From contig JANMMZ010000043.1 of NCBI GenBank assembly GCA_031373665.1, forward strand, positions 130,221 to 194,220: DNA of 64,000 bases, in the 5' to 3' direction. The notes beneath the pieces are model-generated. The model saw only the letters and a program-made list of their open reading frames with translations. It did not search any database and was not told where the DNA came from. The stretch's first letter is position 1; the number at the start of each line of letters is the position of its first letter. The position numbers and the translations under genes are program-made. This document shows, in pieces, positions 24,901-32,952 of this stretch. Source of the stretch: M3007 sp031373665 (lineage in GTDB: Bacteria; Bacteroidota; Bacteroidia; Chitinophagales; Saprospiraceae).

Positions 24901-26626
24901 TTATCGCAGTGACAATACCGTCATTTTCGCCGTTGCAAGAAGGTGTTTGAGTAAATTCTAACTGCGCGCCTAGAGACGGGATTGCTACAGTAATTGTGTC
25001 ACAGAAGGTAGAGCCATTTCCATTGTCGTCTGTGACACAGATTTCATACTGAAATACCGTATTATTGAAATCTCCAACACTGGCAGTATATACATCGTTC
25101 GGGCCATTAAGAATCCCAAGCGGGAATGGGTTAGGATTAGGGCCGAGGTCTGTCACGGTAACTTCAATTGGGTAAACACCCCCAATTGGATCTACTGTTA
25201 AAGTTGCTTGACCGCTACAAAGGGTGTCGGTTATCGAAGCCACAAAACTTACGGGTAAAAAACTCACGCATACTTGCTCCAATTGGTCTGATACAGCTAC
25301 TGGTATGCCAGTGGTGCCTTCGACAGAGATCTGAGTGGGTGTACTGCTGATAGATAGGTCGGTGCAAGAGTTTAGGGGGCCAATGGCAGTAAAACAAATA
25401 TCAAACAAGACTTCGCCATCGGTAACATTGATGGCGGTGCTCGAATTTACTATGATCACTCCAACATCTCCATTTGGTGCTGGTATCTCGTTGAGATTAT
25501 AAGTAACCAACGGCTGCAAAGCAGGATCAATCGCAGGATTTAGATTGCTAATACCTGTATATTGAAGTACCGTTGGATCCCAGTTGATGGAGAAAGCCGC
25601 AGAAGAAAGTGCGTTAAAATTTTGAACTGTTACTGGGATACAGGTGCTTGTACCAGGGGGAATCAAAGTTTCTTCCGAGATAAACACCGTATTATCGCTT
25701 GGATCACAGCCACTCATGTTGATTTGACCGACATAATCACAACTTTTACCATCAGAAATAGTAATAATATAAGTACCGGGTTGCGGTACGGAAAAATTGA
25801 TGTTCGCAAAATATTTCCATTGAGAGGCAGGTGTTTGAATAATAGCCTTCACACCTGGAGATCCTTGCAATGAGATGTCAATGGAGTAGTTACTGCCTAC
25901 CAATAATTCTGGGTATCCGCCTTCTAAACGGAAGCGACCGTTACAATCGTTGCCCGAATTTGGGGTGATGTTGGCTGCGTTGATGGCATTTAAGTAAGCA
26001 ACTTTAAACGCGACACTGGTATTTACGCTTACACAAGGACCAGGAATACCAGAAGGGCCTGTCTCATAACCTACCGTAGCAAAATTATCCAAAGTGATGG
26101 GTGCAAAATAGACCACAATTGGTTTGCCCGTATTCGTTGGATTGAAGGTGGCATTGTTTTGCAGGTTGCCATCATTATTCAATAAAAGATCGCCACTGAT
26201 TTGCTGAGTAGCCACCCATATACTGGTAGGGCTATTGGGCCATACGCAAGGGTCTGCAATGATGTTTTGAAGGGTGGTGCCCATCACTGAAGGGGGGCAA
26301 TCATAAAAAGCCCAACCAACCCCAGGAGGGGTAGCAGGCGCTGGATCTCCAGAGAGATCGGCATTGCCTGCATGATCCAGTAAGATCTGGTCGCCAAAAC
26401 ACAGGAAGATGGTGTCATTGACAGCAAAACTGGCTTGGTTACTTTGACCTGAAAATGCCCCTAGTGTGAATGTGCCAGCATTGTTGCACATCATTTCTGT
26501 GCCTAGGAGTGGCAGGGTAGATGGTTTTATGGGAAATGGCACGGAGATCGCGTGCGGAACCTGGGCATGGAGAAGCTGTGTCAGCAGTAGGAGACAGGCT
26601 ACCAGCGGGATTAGAATTTTACGCAT
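21914..26626 (-). CDS. Giant SprB-repeat adhesin with cohesin-like domain and T9SS type B sorting domain
   Basis: The ATG at 26626 (not the TTG at 26650) opens MRKILIPLVACLLLLTQLLHAQ, shown in parts, a signal peptide; length 1570 residues. About residues 320-460 resemble a cohesin-type module (FISEETLIPPGTSTCIPVTV, AAFSINWDPTVLQYTGI, VIIVNSSTAINVTDGEVLF). From ~560 to ~1390 come about ten SprB repeats, each opening with a Cys-N-G-x-x-D/T-G loop (PSCNGENDG, PSCTGISNGS, ALCNGDSTGS, PNCAFTASGS, PSCNGKTDGT, VSCFGGEDGA, IRCFGDASGS) and closing with G.Y.V.VTD..GC. The final ~95 residues (VYVPNVFYPGNPSGTNTHF, YDRWGEQLYNREK, GVYVYIAEV) are a type B sorting domain. It is surface exposed; adhesion, gliding or matrix function is inferred from SprB. 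Confidence 0.9.
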   Translation of the reverse strand: MRKILIPLVACLLLLTQLLHAQVPHAISVPFPIKPSTLPLLGTEMMCNNAGTFTLGAFSGQSNQASFAVNDTIFLCFGDQILLDHAGNADLSGDPAPATPPGVGWAFYDCPPSVMGTTLQNIIADPCVWPNSPTSIWVATQQISGDLLLNNDGNLQNNATFNPTNTGKPIVVYFAPITLDNFATVGYETGPSGIPGPCVSVNTSVAFKVAYLNAINAANITPNSGNDCNGRFRLEGGYPELLVGSNYSIDISLQGSPGVKAIIQTPASQWKYFANINFSVPQPGTYIITISDGKSCDYVGQINMSGCDPSDNTVFISEETLIPPGTSTCIPVTVQNFNALSSAAFSINWDPTVLQYTGISNLNPAIDPALQPLVTYNLNEIPAPNGDVGVIIVNSSTAINVTDGEVLFDICFTAIGPLNSCTDLSISSTPTQISVEGTTGIPVAVSDQLEQVCVSFLPVSFVASITDTLCSGQATLTVDPIGGVYPIEVTVTDLGPNPNPFPLGILNGPNDVYTASVGDFNNTVFQYEICVTDDNGNGSTFCDTITVAIPSLGAQLEFTQTPSCNGENDGIVTAIILIAGSPVANPGSNFSYVWTAATNLPNPTGRVQNGVPAGQYSVVITDNIRQCVFSAAGALGEPLPLNDATVTIVEPSCTGISNGSITYGMTGGTPFAVGSTYSFVWTYAPDPDSLGLPFAGGSGQANPFVLNNVKAGFYRLKVTDSRGCMYLDSFQVNSMQTLSIIGSPSDALCNGDSTGSIIVSVTETPASVTPNYAFFWTPNTFSVSNTATSSTYTDLPVGIYSVLAVDGNGCRISDTFDIKQPTPLVLDTVSISNPNCAFTASGSITVITAGGTAAGPGSYTYNWTPSNVGPNLNGLPPGDHSVTVTDLNGCEDSLFFTLLLPEPPQIVSIDSTSIKCGNDGCLEVNSPDGDLFEWSTINGTILDDSVKVCGLGAGEYIIKVTDVISGCITTDTVALAAIGLLAITDTLMIEPSCNGKTDGTLGVTVSGGNAPYTFMWIPAPAGPSSGVLTPIGAGNYAVKIMDSEGCMFSDTFTLKQPPAIVSEIMGITSTTCATSCDGAVTVEAYYGSVPESPGDFTFLWDDGGTDSVRTDLCAGIHSVTISDGNNCFKIEQITIPSPDSVGSNLSTTPVSCFGGEDGAISIVGDGGNGGPYTFLWSNGATTNALTDLAVDDFPNGLFAVTVTDVDGCTGVFADTLTQPIAITLEKDTLLSEPIRCFGDASGSLQVSITGGNAGTYEYVWEDEGGNSEGTASSITMLSSGFYYVTVTDSKGCTARDSFLLIDPPAIQGRNGGFLPLLCNGDETSFTVDTIWGGSGGPYQFSVDFGVRLDPGTQIPVAGGIHVISFFDGKGCELADSSLNIIEPAPITVMFVPDEVEVQLGEELPLDPIIDGVDDSSRDTFLWTSIDRLILKGKSLYDEILYTFESTRLGLTVIDTNGCSGIGYISVTIDPNRNVYVPNVFYPGNPSGTNTHFQPFAGIGAELINFCRIYDRWGEQLYNREKYLPENQLSEGWDGRYKGKYVNPGVYVYIAEVKFLDGRVLLYRGDVTVIR

Positions 26627-26775
26627 TCTTGAGTAAATAAATTTAAACAATGGGTAGATGGATAAATAAAAAAAGGATAAAAAACGCCTAAATATTTAGA
26701 CGCGACAAACAAACCATATGTAGATAGAAAGCAATAACTTTAACGCTTTATACCCAATATGGTGTAGGACGGGCG

Positions 26776-26783
26776 CAAAAGTA
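26776..26783 (-). promoter_or_regulatory. Putative -7 element (TACTTTTG) for the SprB-like adhesin
   Basis: Minus-strand TACTTTTGC matches TAnnTTTGc; the 5' leader to the ATG at 26626 would be about 140 bases and is A/T-rich. Confidence 0.45.
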
Positions 26784-26872
26784 GTCAATCGAAGGCGAAC
26801 CAACCTAAAACAGACGATACAAATATCGCTTATTTAACATTTCATGGCTTTGTGAAGCCCCAAAACGAGCAG

Positions 26873-28123
26873 TTAACCAAAATTATTGCCACTAGGTCGC
26901 CATAAACATCCATTCAACACTACCTCTCTCACAATATTACTGCCAAAAGCATAGGAAAGGAAGGCTAATGACGAAATAGGAGTAGAAATAATCAAATTTG
27001 CCTTTTTGCCGACAGCAATACTACCATAATTGGCGGATAACTCCATTGCAAATGCTCCATTGAGGGTGGCTGCTTGTATGGCTTCCTCGGGCAGCATCTT
27101 CATTTTTATACAGGCTAGCGAAAGCACAAACGGCATTTTTCCAGATGGAGAAGACCCAGGGTTGTAATCGGTGGCCAAAACAACAGGCAATCCTGCATCT
27201 ATCATTTTACGAGCAGGTGCGTAAGGAATACCTAAGAAAAAAGCACAGGAAGGCAAAAGGGTAGGCAGTGTTTGGCTATTTAAAAGCGCAGCAATTTCTG
27301 AATCGCCAGTATATTCTAAGTGATCTACCGAGATTGCATTGTGCTTTACGCCCACTTGCACACCGCCGGTATAACCTAGTTCATTGGCATGGATTTTTGC
27401 TTTCAAGCCGTACTTCTCTCCGGCCTCTAATATTTCAGAGGTCTCCTCTGGGGTATAAAATCCCTTGTCACAAAACACATCGCAGTAATCGGCCAAACCT
27501 TCGGCTGCTACATAAGGGATCATTTCGGTGGTGAGTAATTTTATATAGCCAGCCCTATTGTTTTTATATAACAGGGGCATCGCGTGGGCACCCAAGAAGG
27601 TTGCTTTTACCGGAATCGGCGATACTGCTTTGATGCGTCGGATAACCCTCAGCATTTTTATCTCAGATTCAAAACTAAGCCCGTATCCACTTTTTATTTC
27701 AATGGCTCCTGTACCTTGAGCCATTACTTCTTCAAGTCGGTGCCAAGCATTGACAAATAACTCTTGCTCGTCAGAATCCTGCATTTTTCTAGCAGAGTTT
27801 AATATGCCTCCACCTTTCTCCGCGATTTCCTCATATGACAAACCCTTGATCCGATCTTGAAACTCTTCTTCTCGCGATGCTGCATATACTATATGTGTGT
27901 GTGAGTCACACCAAGACGGTAATACTGCGCAACCAGCAGCATCTATTATTTGATCGGCGCGGTCAGGACAAGCAGACATAGGGCCAAAACCTTCAATGCG
28001 ATCACCTTCTATGATCAGGTAAGCATCATTTAAAACTGGTAGTTTGGCCATATCTGCACCCTTTACCACTTGATCGTGGTGAGCAGTGGCAAGAAATTTA
28101 ATGTTTCGAATGAGTATTGACAT
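26873..28123 (-). CDS. hutI: Imidazolonepropionase
   Basis: The protein has 416 residues, the full family length (about 410). It is an amidohydrolase: CDSHTHIVYAASREEEF carries the metal-binding His75 and His77 and the substrate-binding Arg, IKGLSYEEIAEKGGGI is specific to HutI, KIHANELGYTGGVQ supplies another zinc His, and LATDYNPGSSPSGKMPF the metal Asp. It hydrolyses 4-imidazolone-5-propionate to N-formimino-glutamate, the third step of histidine breakdown, in the cytoplasm. Unusually, hutH, hutU and hutG are not adjacent; the neighbours are an adhesin and a Kelch protein. It has its own -7 element at 28167-28174. Confidence 0.95.
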   Translation of the reverse strand: MSILIRNIKFLATAHHDQVVKGADMAKLPVLNDAYLIIEGDRIEGFGPMSACPDRADQIIDAAGCAVLPSWCDSHTHIVYAASREEEFQDRIKGLSYEEIAEKGGGILNSARKMQDSDEQELFVNAWHRLEEVMAQGTGAIEIKSGYGLSFESEIKMLRVIRRIKAVSPIPVKATFLGAHAMPLLYKNNRAGYIKLLTTEMIPYVAAEGLADYCDVFCDKGFYTPEETSEILEAGEKYGLKAKIHANELGYTGGVQVGVKHNAISVDHLEYTGDSEIAALLNSQTLPTLLPSCAFFLGIPYAPARKMIDAGLPVVLATDYNPGSSPSGKMPFVLSLACIKMKMLPEEAIQAATLNGAFAMELSANYGSIAVGKKANLIISTPISSLAFLSYAFGSNIVREVVLNGCLWRPSGNNFG

Positions 28124-28166
28124 AAAAGTTGGAATACAGGAAGGCTTGAGCCCATTAATTTAGGGG

Positions 28167-28174
28167 CAAAGGTA
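28167..28174 (-). promoter_or_regulatory. Putative -7 element (TACCTTTG) for hutI
   Basis: Minus-strand TACCTTTGCCCC lies 43 bases upstream of the hutI ATG and downstream of the Kelch gene stop, so hutI can be transcribed alone. Confidence 0.5.
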
Positions 28175-28185
28175 CAATGGATAGA

Positions 28186-29508
28186 TCAATGTGAGATCAT
28201 CACCTGTGTAGATCCCAAAAATTTATATCCTTTCCAGACTTTGATGAAATAGGTACCTGTGGGTACGTGGTTTGTTTCTATCCGAATATTGCCTTGGCCA
28301 CCCACTGATTTAATCAATTTTCCTTGTAGATCAACCAATTGAAATATCGCATCTTCTGGGCTTTCGATGATGAAGTAATCCGCCGCAGGATTTGGGACAA
28401 TCCGTATGTTTAGTTTCCTTAGGTTTTCCTCTTGTGTATGTGGCGCTATCGCCCATTGAAAACCATAAACTTGATCTGATACTTTTTGATTGGGGGCCAT
28501 ACCGCCTACTGTAATAAAATAATCTGGATTTACCTGCCCAACGCCCCTCAGATCCATAATAGGCGGGAAAAGGCCTGCTTGATTCAACTCGAACAAACCA
28601 TCATTGGCATAATATACCCTAGCACGCGCTTGAGCGGCTACGCCACCAGTGCCGTTGTATGCGATACCATCATAGTTATAGGTAACATTTGAGCCGCCTA
28701 ACCAAACCAATCCACCTGCTATTTGACTGGTAGCCATCCGATACCCTTTGGCCAATGGATTGGACTGAATTGACCATGTGATGTCACTGGGGTTATTTGG
28801 GTTGATGTATCCTTTGCGAAACTGAGAAGTAATAGGGAAATTGGCACCAGTGCTTGCACCACCGCAGTAGAATATGGAATCGCCTTTGATCATACCAGAT
28901 GCTCCAAATGCCTTATAACTGTTATTATTTGGCACAGCGGCTCCCACTGTCCAAGTATCTGTGGTTGGGTTGTATATCTGCACATTGGCTACATTGGTGG
29001 TGTTGCTCCATCCGGTCACTACAAAAATCAGGCTATCGCGCCAGACCGCCTGTACATGATCGTCTATCGGCACTGGGATATTTGCGCCATCGGCAAGCCA
29101 TGTATTGGTTTCAGGATCGAAACGGTGCAGTTTATTTGAACTGTTTTCTGCGCCATTCTGCGCTACGTGGTATCCTCCCAATACATAAATGCGATTTTTG
29201 ACCGTGCTTGCGCCGCCTGCAATGCGACCTCCAGTTGTACCCGGTACAGGTGGCAATGTCTGCCATTGATTGGTAATGGTATTGAGTCGCCACGCTTTCA
29301 GGTGGATACCCGACCATATTTTGGTACTATCCATACCCATGAATGAATATACACAAGGCGTATCATTGGCCATAGCAGCGGTCACTGCATTGTTGGTGAC
29401 AGGTTGGGGTAGGGGAGCGAGCACATTATAGTAAGGTGTGGGGGTCTGTGCGCTACCTAGGGCTACGCTGAAAAAGAAGATTGTTGTAAATAAAATAATT
29501 TCCTTCAT
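28186..29508 (-). CDS. Secreted Kelch-repeat propeller with T9SS type A sorting domain
   Basis: The protein has 440 residues, with a signal peptide ending near LGSAQ. Kelch-type blades are visible: RLNTITNQWQTLPPVPGTTGG, GGASTVKNRIYVLGGYH, LHRFDPETNTWLADGANIPV, VQIYNPTTDTWTVGAAVPN and GGLVWLGGSNVTYNYDG, making a six-bladed propeller over residues ~25-355. The last ~80 residues (IRIVPNPAADYFIIESPED, QLVDLQGKLIKSV, VPTGTYFIKVWKG) are a T9SS type A domain. Kelch proteins bind proteins or glycans or may have sialate-mutarotase-like activity; no more can be said. It is monocistronic, with its own -7 element. Confidence 0.88.
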   Translation of the reverse strand: MKEIILFTTIFFFSVALGSAQTPTPYYNVLAPLPQPVTNNAVTAAMANDTPCVYSFMGMDSTKIWSGIHLKAWRLNTITNQWQTLPPVPGTTGGRIAGGASTVKNRIYVLGGYHVAQNGAENSSNKLHRFDPETNTWLADGANIPVPIDDHVQAVWRDSLIFVVTGWSNTTNVANVQIYNPTTDTWTVGAAVPNNNSYKAFGASGMIKGDSIFYCGGASTGANFPITSQFRKGYINPNNPSDITWSIQSNPLAKGYRMATSQIAGGLVWLGGSNVTYNYDGIAYNGTGGVAAQARARVYYANDGLFELNQAGLFPPIMDLRGVGQVNPDYFITVGGMAPNQKVSDQVYGFQWAIAPHTQEENLRKLNIRIVPNPAADYFIIESPEDAIFQLVDLQGKLIKSVGGQGNIRIETNHVPTGTYFIKVWKGYKFLGSTQVMISH

Positions 29509-29533
29509 GCTAAGTTTTTACGATGTAATCGTA

Positions 29534-29541
29534 CAAAGGTA
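29534..29541 (-). promoter_or_regulatory. Putative -7 element (TACCTTTG) for the Kelch gene
   Basis: Minus-strand TACCTTTGTACG lies 25 bases upstream of the ATG at 29508; a weak GTTG box is 15 bases further upstream. Confidence 0.45.
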
Positions 29542-29601
29542 GTAAAAACCTAGAGCCAACTAACCCTAGAAGTCAGAGTATGCTCATTTTAATTATTTAT
29601 A

Positions 29602-30336
29602 TCATAAATATGGTGTCAAAAAAACCGGCAATTCTTTCAAAGATCCCAACAAGCCATCATTTTCAAGCACTTCCAACTCAGATACATGGTGCGTTCCATT
29701 GGTCACAGCAAGTGATAAGAGGCATCCTGCGTTGCGGCCTTCTGCCAAATCAACAGGAGTATCGCCGATCTTAACTATATGGCGAGGGTCTTCAATCCCA
29801 AATATCCCCATAGCCTTTTGGATCATGTAAGGTTTTGGGCGGCCCAAGGGCACTTCATCACTGGCTATGGATAGATTAATAATAGATCCTACGCCACCTA
29901 CGTAATTAGAATCCAGTCCAGCCAACCAGCCCAGTTTATTCAGTATAATATTAGTAACTACCCTATAAAAACCAGTATTGAGCACAATTTTTATATCGCG
30001 CGCTCGCAACCAGTTGAAGGCTTCATAGGCTCCTTCGGTTGCGCTCACTTCATTGAGCCGGTAATAATCTTCTAAAATGGTACGAAAGCCAGAAAAGGTT
30101 TGACGCGCCTTTGCCACAATCAAAGTCTCTTCCGCCTCTTTGCCCAATTGCTCTCGCCAAAGCACTTGAAATACTTCCAGTTTTGAGACCCCCATCAGGG
30201 CATTTAAACGCTCTGAATCAGCAATGATTCCGTCTTGATAGCAGGCTTCTGAAAAGCATTGAAGTACTTCGTGGTTATCTATCACTGTAGTGCCAGCCAT
30301 ATCAAACACGACCATTTTAATAGAATTATTTTCCAT
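29602..30336 (-). CDS. PhnX-like phosphonatase (HAD superfamily, TIGR03351-type)
   Basis: The protein has 244 residues. Motif I is DMAGTT with nucleophile Asp12 and Ala14 in place of the usual second Asp, the DxAGT signature that sets phosphonoacetaldehyde hydrolases apart from other HAD enzymes. In the cap domain MGVSK places Lys52 where the Schiff-base Lys53 of PhnX stands (MGLLK). GRPKPYMI carries the Arg expected before motif IV, and KIGDTPVDLAEGRNAGC is motif IV. Reaction expected: hydrolysis of phosphonoacetaldehyde (or a close 2-oxoethylphosphonate) to acetaldehyde and phosphate. It is divergent from the DUF5690/FAD-oxidase operon; family knowledge links TIGR03351 with TIGR03364 rather than with the PhnW transaminase, as seen here. 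Confidence 0.87.
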   Translation of the reverse strand: MENNSIKMVVFDMAGTTVIDNHEVLQCFSEACYQDGIIADSERLNALMGVSKLEVFQVLWREQLGKEAEETLIVAKARQTFSGFRTILEDYYRLNEVSATEGAYEAFNWLRARDIKIVLNTGFYRVVTNIILNKLGWLAGLDSNYVGGVGSIINLSIASDEVPLGRPKPYMIQKAMGIFGIEDPRHIVKIGDTPVDLAEGRNAGCLLSLAVTNGTHHVSELEVLENDGLLGSLKELPVFLTPYL

Positions 30337-30349
30337 GTTTTATTTTTTG

Positions 30350-30357
30350 CAAAGATA
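30350..30357 (-). promoter_or_regulatory. Putative -7 element (TATCTTTG) for the PhnX-like gene
   Basis: Minus-strand TATCTTTGC is an exact TAnnTTTG match 14 bases before the ATG at 30336, implying a very short leader. Confidence 0.5.
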
Positions 30358-30537
30358 TGGTGGTCAAAATTAAGCATAGTTTAAGTTTTCACTAGAAATC
30401 AATGTACAGGCTTTCCTTTACATTAACTTTACAATTAAGCAATTACGTATTAAGTATTGGTTATTTTCGTCGTTAGGCTTAGGCTTGGAATACAATCGGT
30501 CGTAAGATTGTGCATTATTTTTCAAGACCTAATATAT

Positions 30538-31824
30538 ATGACATATCATAGCCCAAGGTTTGCCCAAAAAATGGCTACTGCATCTCCTACTGTATTCGTT
30601 GTCATGGCTGGGCTATTTGCTTTTCTTGCCTATTGTTGTGTCTATGCTTTTCGGAAACCCTTCACCGCTGGCACTTATGAAGGATTGATGCTTTGGGGTG
30701 TCCAATATAAAATTGTATTAGTCATGGCTCAAGTGGCAGGATATGCGCTTTCAAAATTTATTGGTATCAGGGTCATTTCAGGAATAGGGGCGAGTAGTAG
30801 GGGATATATTCTGGCGATGGTCATTGGTTTGGCTGCCTTATCGCTCCTTGGTTTTGCACTCACCCCACATCCTTGGAATGTTATTTGGATGTTTATCAAT
30901 GGCTTGCCATTGGGTATGGCTTGGGGCATAGTATTTAGTTATTTAGAAGGTCGAAAAGTGACAGAAGCATTGGCGGCCTTATTGTGTGCTAACTTTATTA
31001 TTTCTTCGGGCTTTGTAAAAACAGTAGGAAAATGGCTTTTAAACACACGTGGGGTCAGCGAGCAATGGATGCCGTTTGTGGCAGGCATGATATTCTTTCC
31101 TATATTACTGTTAAGCCTTTGGGTACTTGAACACCTACCACCGCCATCAGAGGCCGATAAAGCCCAACGGGCCAAGCGATACAGTATGACTCCTGCCGAA
31201 TGCAGATCCCTATTTATGCGATATAGTCCTGGACTGATTTTGCTGATCGGAATATATTTGTTACTGACCATCATACGCGATGTACGCGATAATTTTGCGG
31301 TAGAAATATGGGCAGAACTTGGTATGGCTGGGCAATCTGCTATTTTGACCACTGCCGAACTGCCAATAGCCGTTTTGTCGTTGGTGGCGGTAGGTGCATT
31401 GATGTTTGTGCAAAACAATTTTTATGCATTTTGGATCCAACACCTATTAACCCTTTTTGGGGCAATCCTTATCATAGGCAGCACTATGCTTTTTCAATAT
31501 CACTTCATTTCACCTGTTACTTGGATGATCTTGTCGGGGTTTGGTATTTTCCTCCCGTACATTATTTTCAATGGCGTTTTATTTGATCGGTTTATGGCCG
31601 CATATAAGGAAAAAGGGAATGTAGGTTTTTTAATGTATTCAGCAGATTCTATTGGTTATCTTGGAAGCGTGGTGGTGTTGCTCTGGCGCAATTTTAGTGC
31701 TAGCAACATGAGTTGGTTGGTATTTTATACCCAATTATGTTATTTTGGAGCAGGCTTGTCTGTTGTTTTCACAGTAAGTTCATATTTCTATTTTAAAAGT
31801 AAATCAAGATCAGGTAAATACTAA
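30538..31824 (+). CDS. DUF5690 / MFS-like inner-membrane transporter
   Basis: The ATG at 30538 is chosen: it starts MTYHSPRFAQKMA, whereas the frame upstream is an unlikely leader. The protein has 428 residues with about 12 membrane segments. YCCVYAFRKPFTAGTYEG, GINGLPLGMAWGIVFSYLEGR (seen as NGLPLGMAWGIVFSYLEGR) and the intracellular loop near LEHLPPPSEADKAQRAKRYS fit the DUF5690 family, an MFS-related group found mainly in Bacteroidota. The first loop (AYCCVYAFRKPF) resembles that of organophosphate:phosphate antiporters (GlpT/UhpT), which often carry YxxRK motifs; this fits a phosphorylated or phosphonate substrate. It is followed three bases after its stop by the FAD oxidase, so both share an operon. 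The substrate is inferred to be an aminophosphonate. Confidence 0.82.
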   Translation: MTYHSPRFAQKMATASPTVFVVMAGLFAFLAYCCVYAFRKPFTAGTYEGLMLWGVQYKIVLVMAQVAGYALSKFIGIRVISGIGASSRGYILAMVIGLAALSLLGFALTPHPWNVIWMFINGLPLGMAWGIVFSYLEGRKVTEALAALLCANFIISSGFVKTVGKWLLNTRGVSEQWMPFVAGMIFFPILLLSLWVLEHLPPPSEADKAQRAKRYSMTPAECRSLFMRYSPGLILLIGIYLLLTIIRDVRDNFAVEIWAELGMAGQSAILTTAELPIAVLSLVAVGALMFVQNNFYAFWIQHLLTLFGAILIIGSTMLFQYHFISPVTWMILSGFGIFLPYIIFNGVLFDRFMAAYKEKGNVGFLMYSADSIGYLGSVVVLLWRNFSASNMSWLVFYTQLCYFGAGLSVVFTVSSYFYFKSKSRSGKY

Positions 31825-31827
31825 AAA

Positions 31828-32949
31828 ATGAAAGATCAAAAATTTGATGTCATCGTCATCGGGGCTGGAATCGTGGGTCTTGCTACCGCTTATTCAGCAG
31901 CGACCAAAGGCTTAAAAACTTTGGTTATTGAGCGAAATCCCAAGGCAATAGGGGCTTCCATTCGCAATTTTGGCCTTATTTGGCCCATTGGTCAACCAGC
32001 AGGCGATCTTTTCGATCGTGCCATGAGAACCCGAGAAACGTGGATAAATCTATCTCAACAAAGCGATATTCACCTAAAGCAAAATGGATCCTTGCAACTG
32101 GCTTACCACGATGATGAAGTTGTGGTATTAGAGGCGTTTATGGATACTGCGCAAAGTGCAGGATATAAGGCTCAATTGATCAGTCCGGAGCAAGCAATGG
32201 CACACTCGCCTGCCATAAAACCAGACGGTCTCAAATCTGCTATTTGGAGTTCGACTGAATGCACGGTTTCGCCCCGGAATGCGATCTCACAATTGGCGGA
32301 TTTTCTGGAGAAAAAAATGAATGTCACGTTTGTCTTTGGATCAGCAGTTACCCATATCAGCACTGGGTTTGTGAGTACTTTTCATGAAATTTGGCAAGGC
32401 GAACGCATTTTTGTGTGTTCAGGCAGTGATTTTGAAACCCTATACCCGCGTATATTTAGAGAAAGCGGCATCACTAAGTGTAAACTGCAAATGTTGCGCA
32501 CTGGCACCCAACCCAATGATTGGGATCTAGGCCCATCACTGTGCGCTGGGTTGACTTTATTGCACTATGGTGCATTCAAGCATATTAAGGCCATTGAGGC
32601 CGTCAGAAACAGATACTATGAAGCCCAACCTGATTTTAACCGCTACGGTGTGCACGTATTGGTATCACAGAATCAGAACGGTGAAGTCATACTGGGCGAT
32701 AGCCATGAATACGGATGGAACCTTTCTCCATTTGACAAAGAAGAAATCAATCAATTGATACTAAACTACTTAAATACATTTGCCTCTTTCCCAAGCCCAA
32801 GCATCAGTGAAACTTGGCATGGGATTTACCCAAAACTGGAGGGACAAACAGAATTTGTCAGAGAGGCTGACCCTAATGTATGGATCGTCAATGGCCTTAG
32901 TGGCGCAGGTATGACCATGAGTTTTGGATTGGCCCAAGAGTTAGTATAG
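31828..32949 (+). CDS. FAD-dependent aminophosphonate oxidase-like protein (TIGR03364)
   Basis: The protein has 373 residues. IVIGAGIVGLATAYSAATKG is the dinucleotide-binding GxGxxG, with Glu of LVIERNP holding the ribose. ASIRNFGLIWPIGQPAGD and WSSTECTVSPRNAI are typical of the TIGR03364 (DAO/glycine-oxidase-like) clade. The C-terminal ETWHGIYPKLEGQTEFV and GLSGAGMTMSFGLAQEL close the FAD fold. The clade is associated with TIGR03351 phosphonatase-like genes; members are thought to oxidise 2-aminoethylphosphonate or its N-methyl or hydroxy forms to the aldehyde (the exact substrate is from memory and not provable here). The aldehyde would be the substrate of the divergent PhnX-like enzyme. 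It converges with the next gene, three bases between stops. Confidence 0.87.
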   Translation: MKDQKFDVIVIGAGIVGLATAYSAATKGLKTLVIERNPKAIGASIRNFGLIWPIGQPAGDLFDRAMRTRETWINLSQQSDIHLKQNGSLQLAYHDDEVVVLEAFMDTAQSAGYKAQLISPEQAMAHSPAIKPDGLKSAIWSSTECTVSPRNAISQLADFLEKKMNVTFVFGSAVTHISTGFVSTFHEIWQGERIFVCSGSDFETLYPRIFRESGITKCKLQMLRTGTQPNDWDLGPSLCAGLTLLHYGAFKHIKAIEAVRNRYYEAQPDFNRYGVHVLVSQNQNGEVILGDSHEYGWNLSPFDKEEINQLILNYLNTFASFPSPSISETWHGIYPKLEGQTEFVREADPNVWIVNGLSGAGMTMSFGLAQELV

Positions 32950-32952
32950 CCT

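Noticed and set aside
30457..30537. Upstream extension of the DUF5690 frame
   Set aside because: It adds 27 residues with no hydrophobic or family character; the ATG at 30538 begins the conserved protein.
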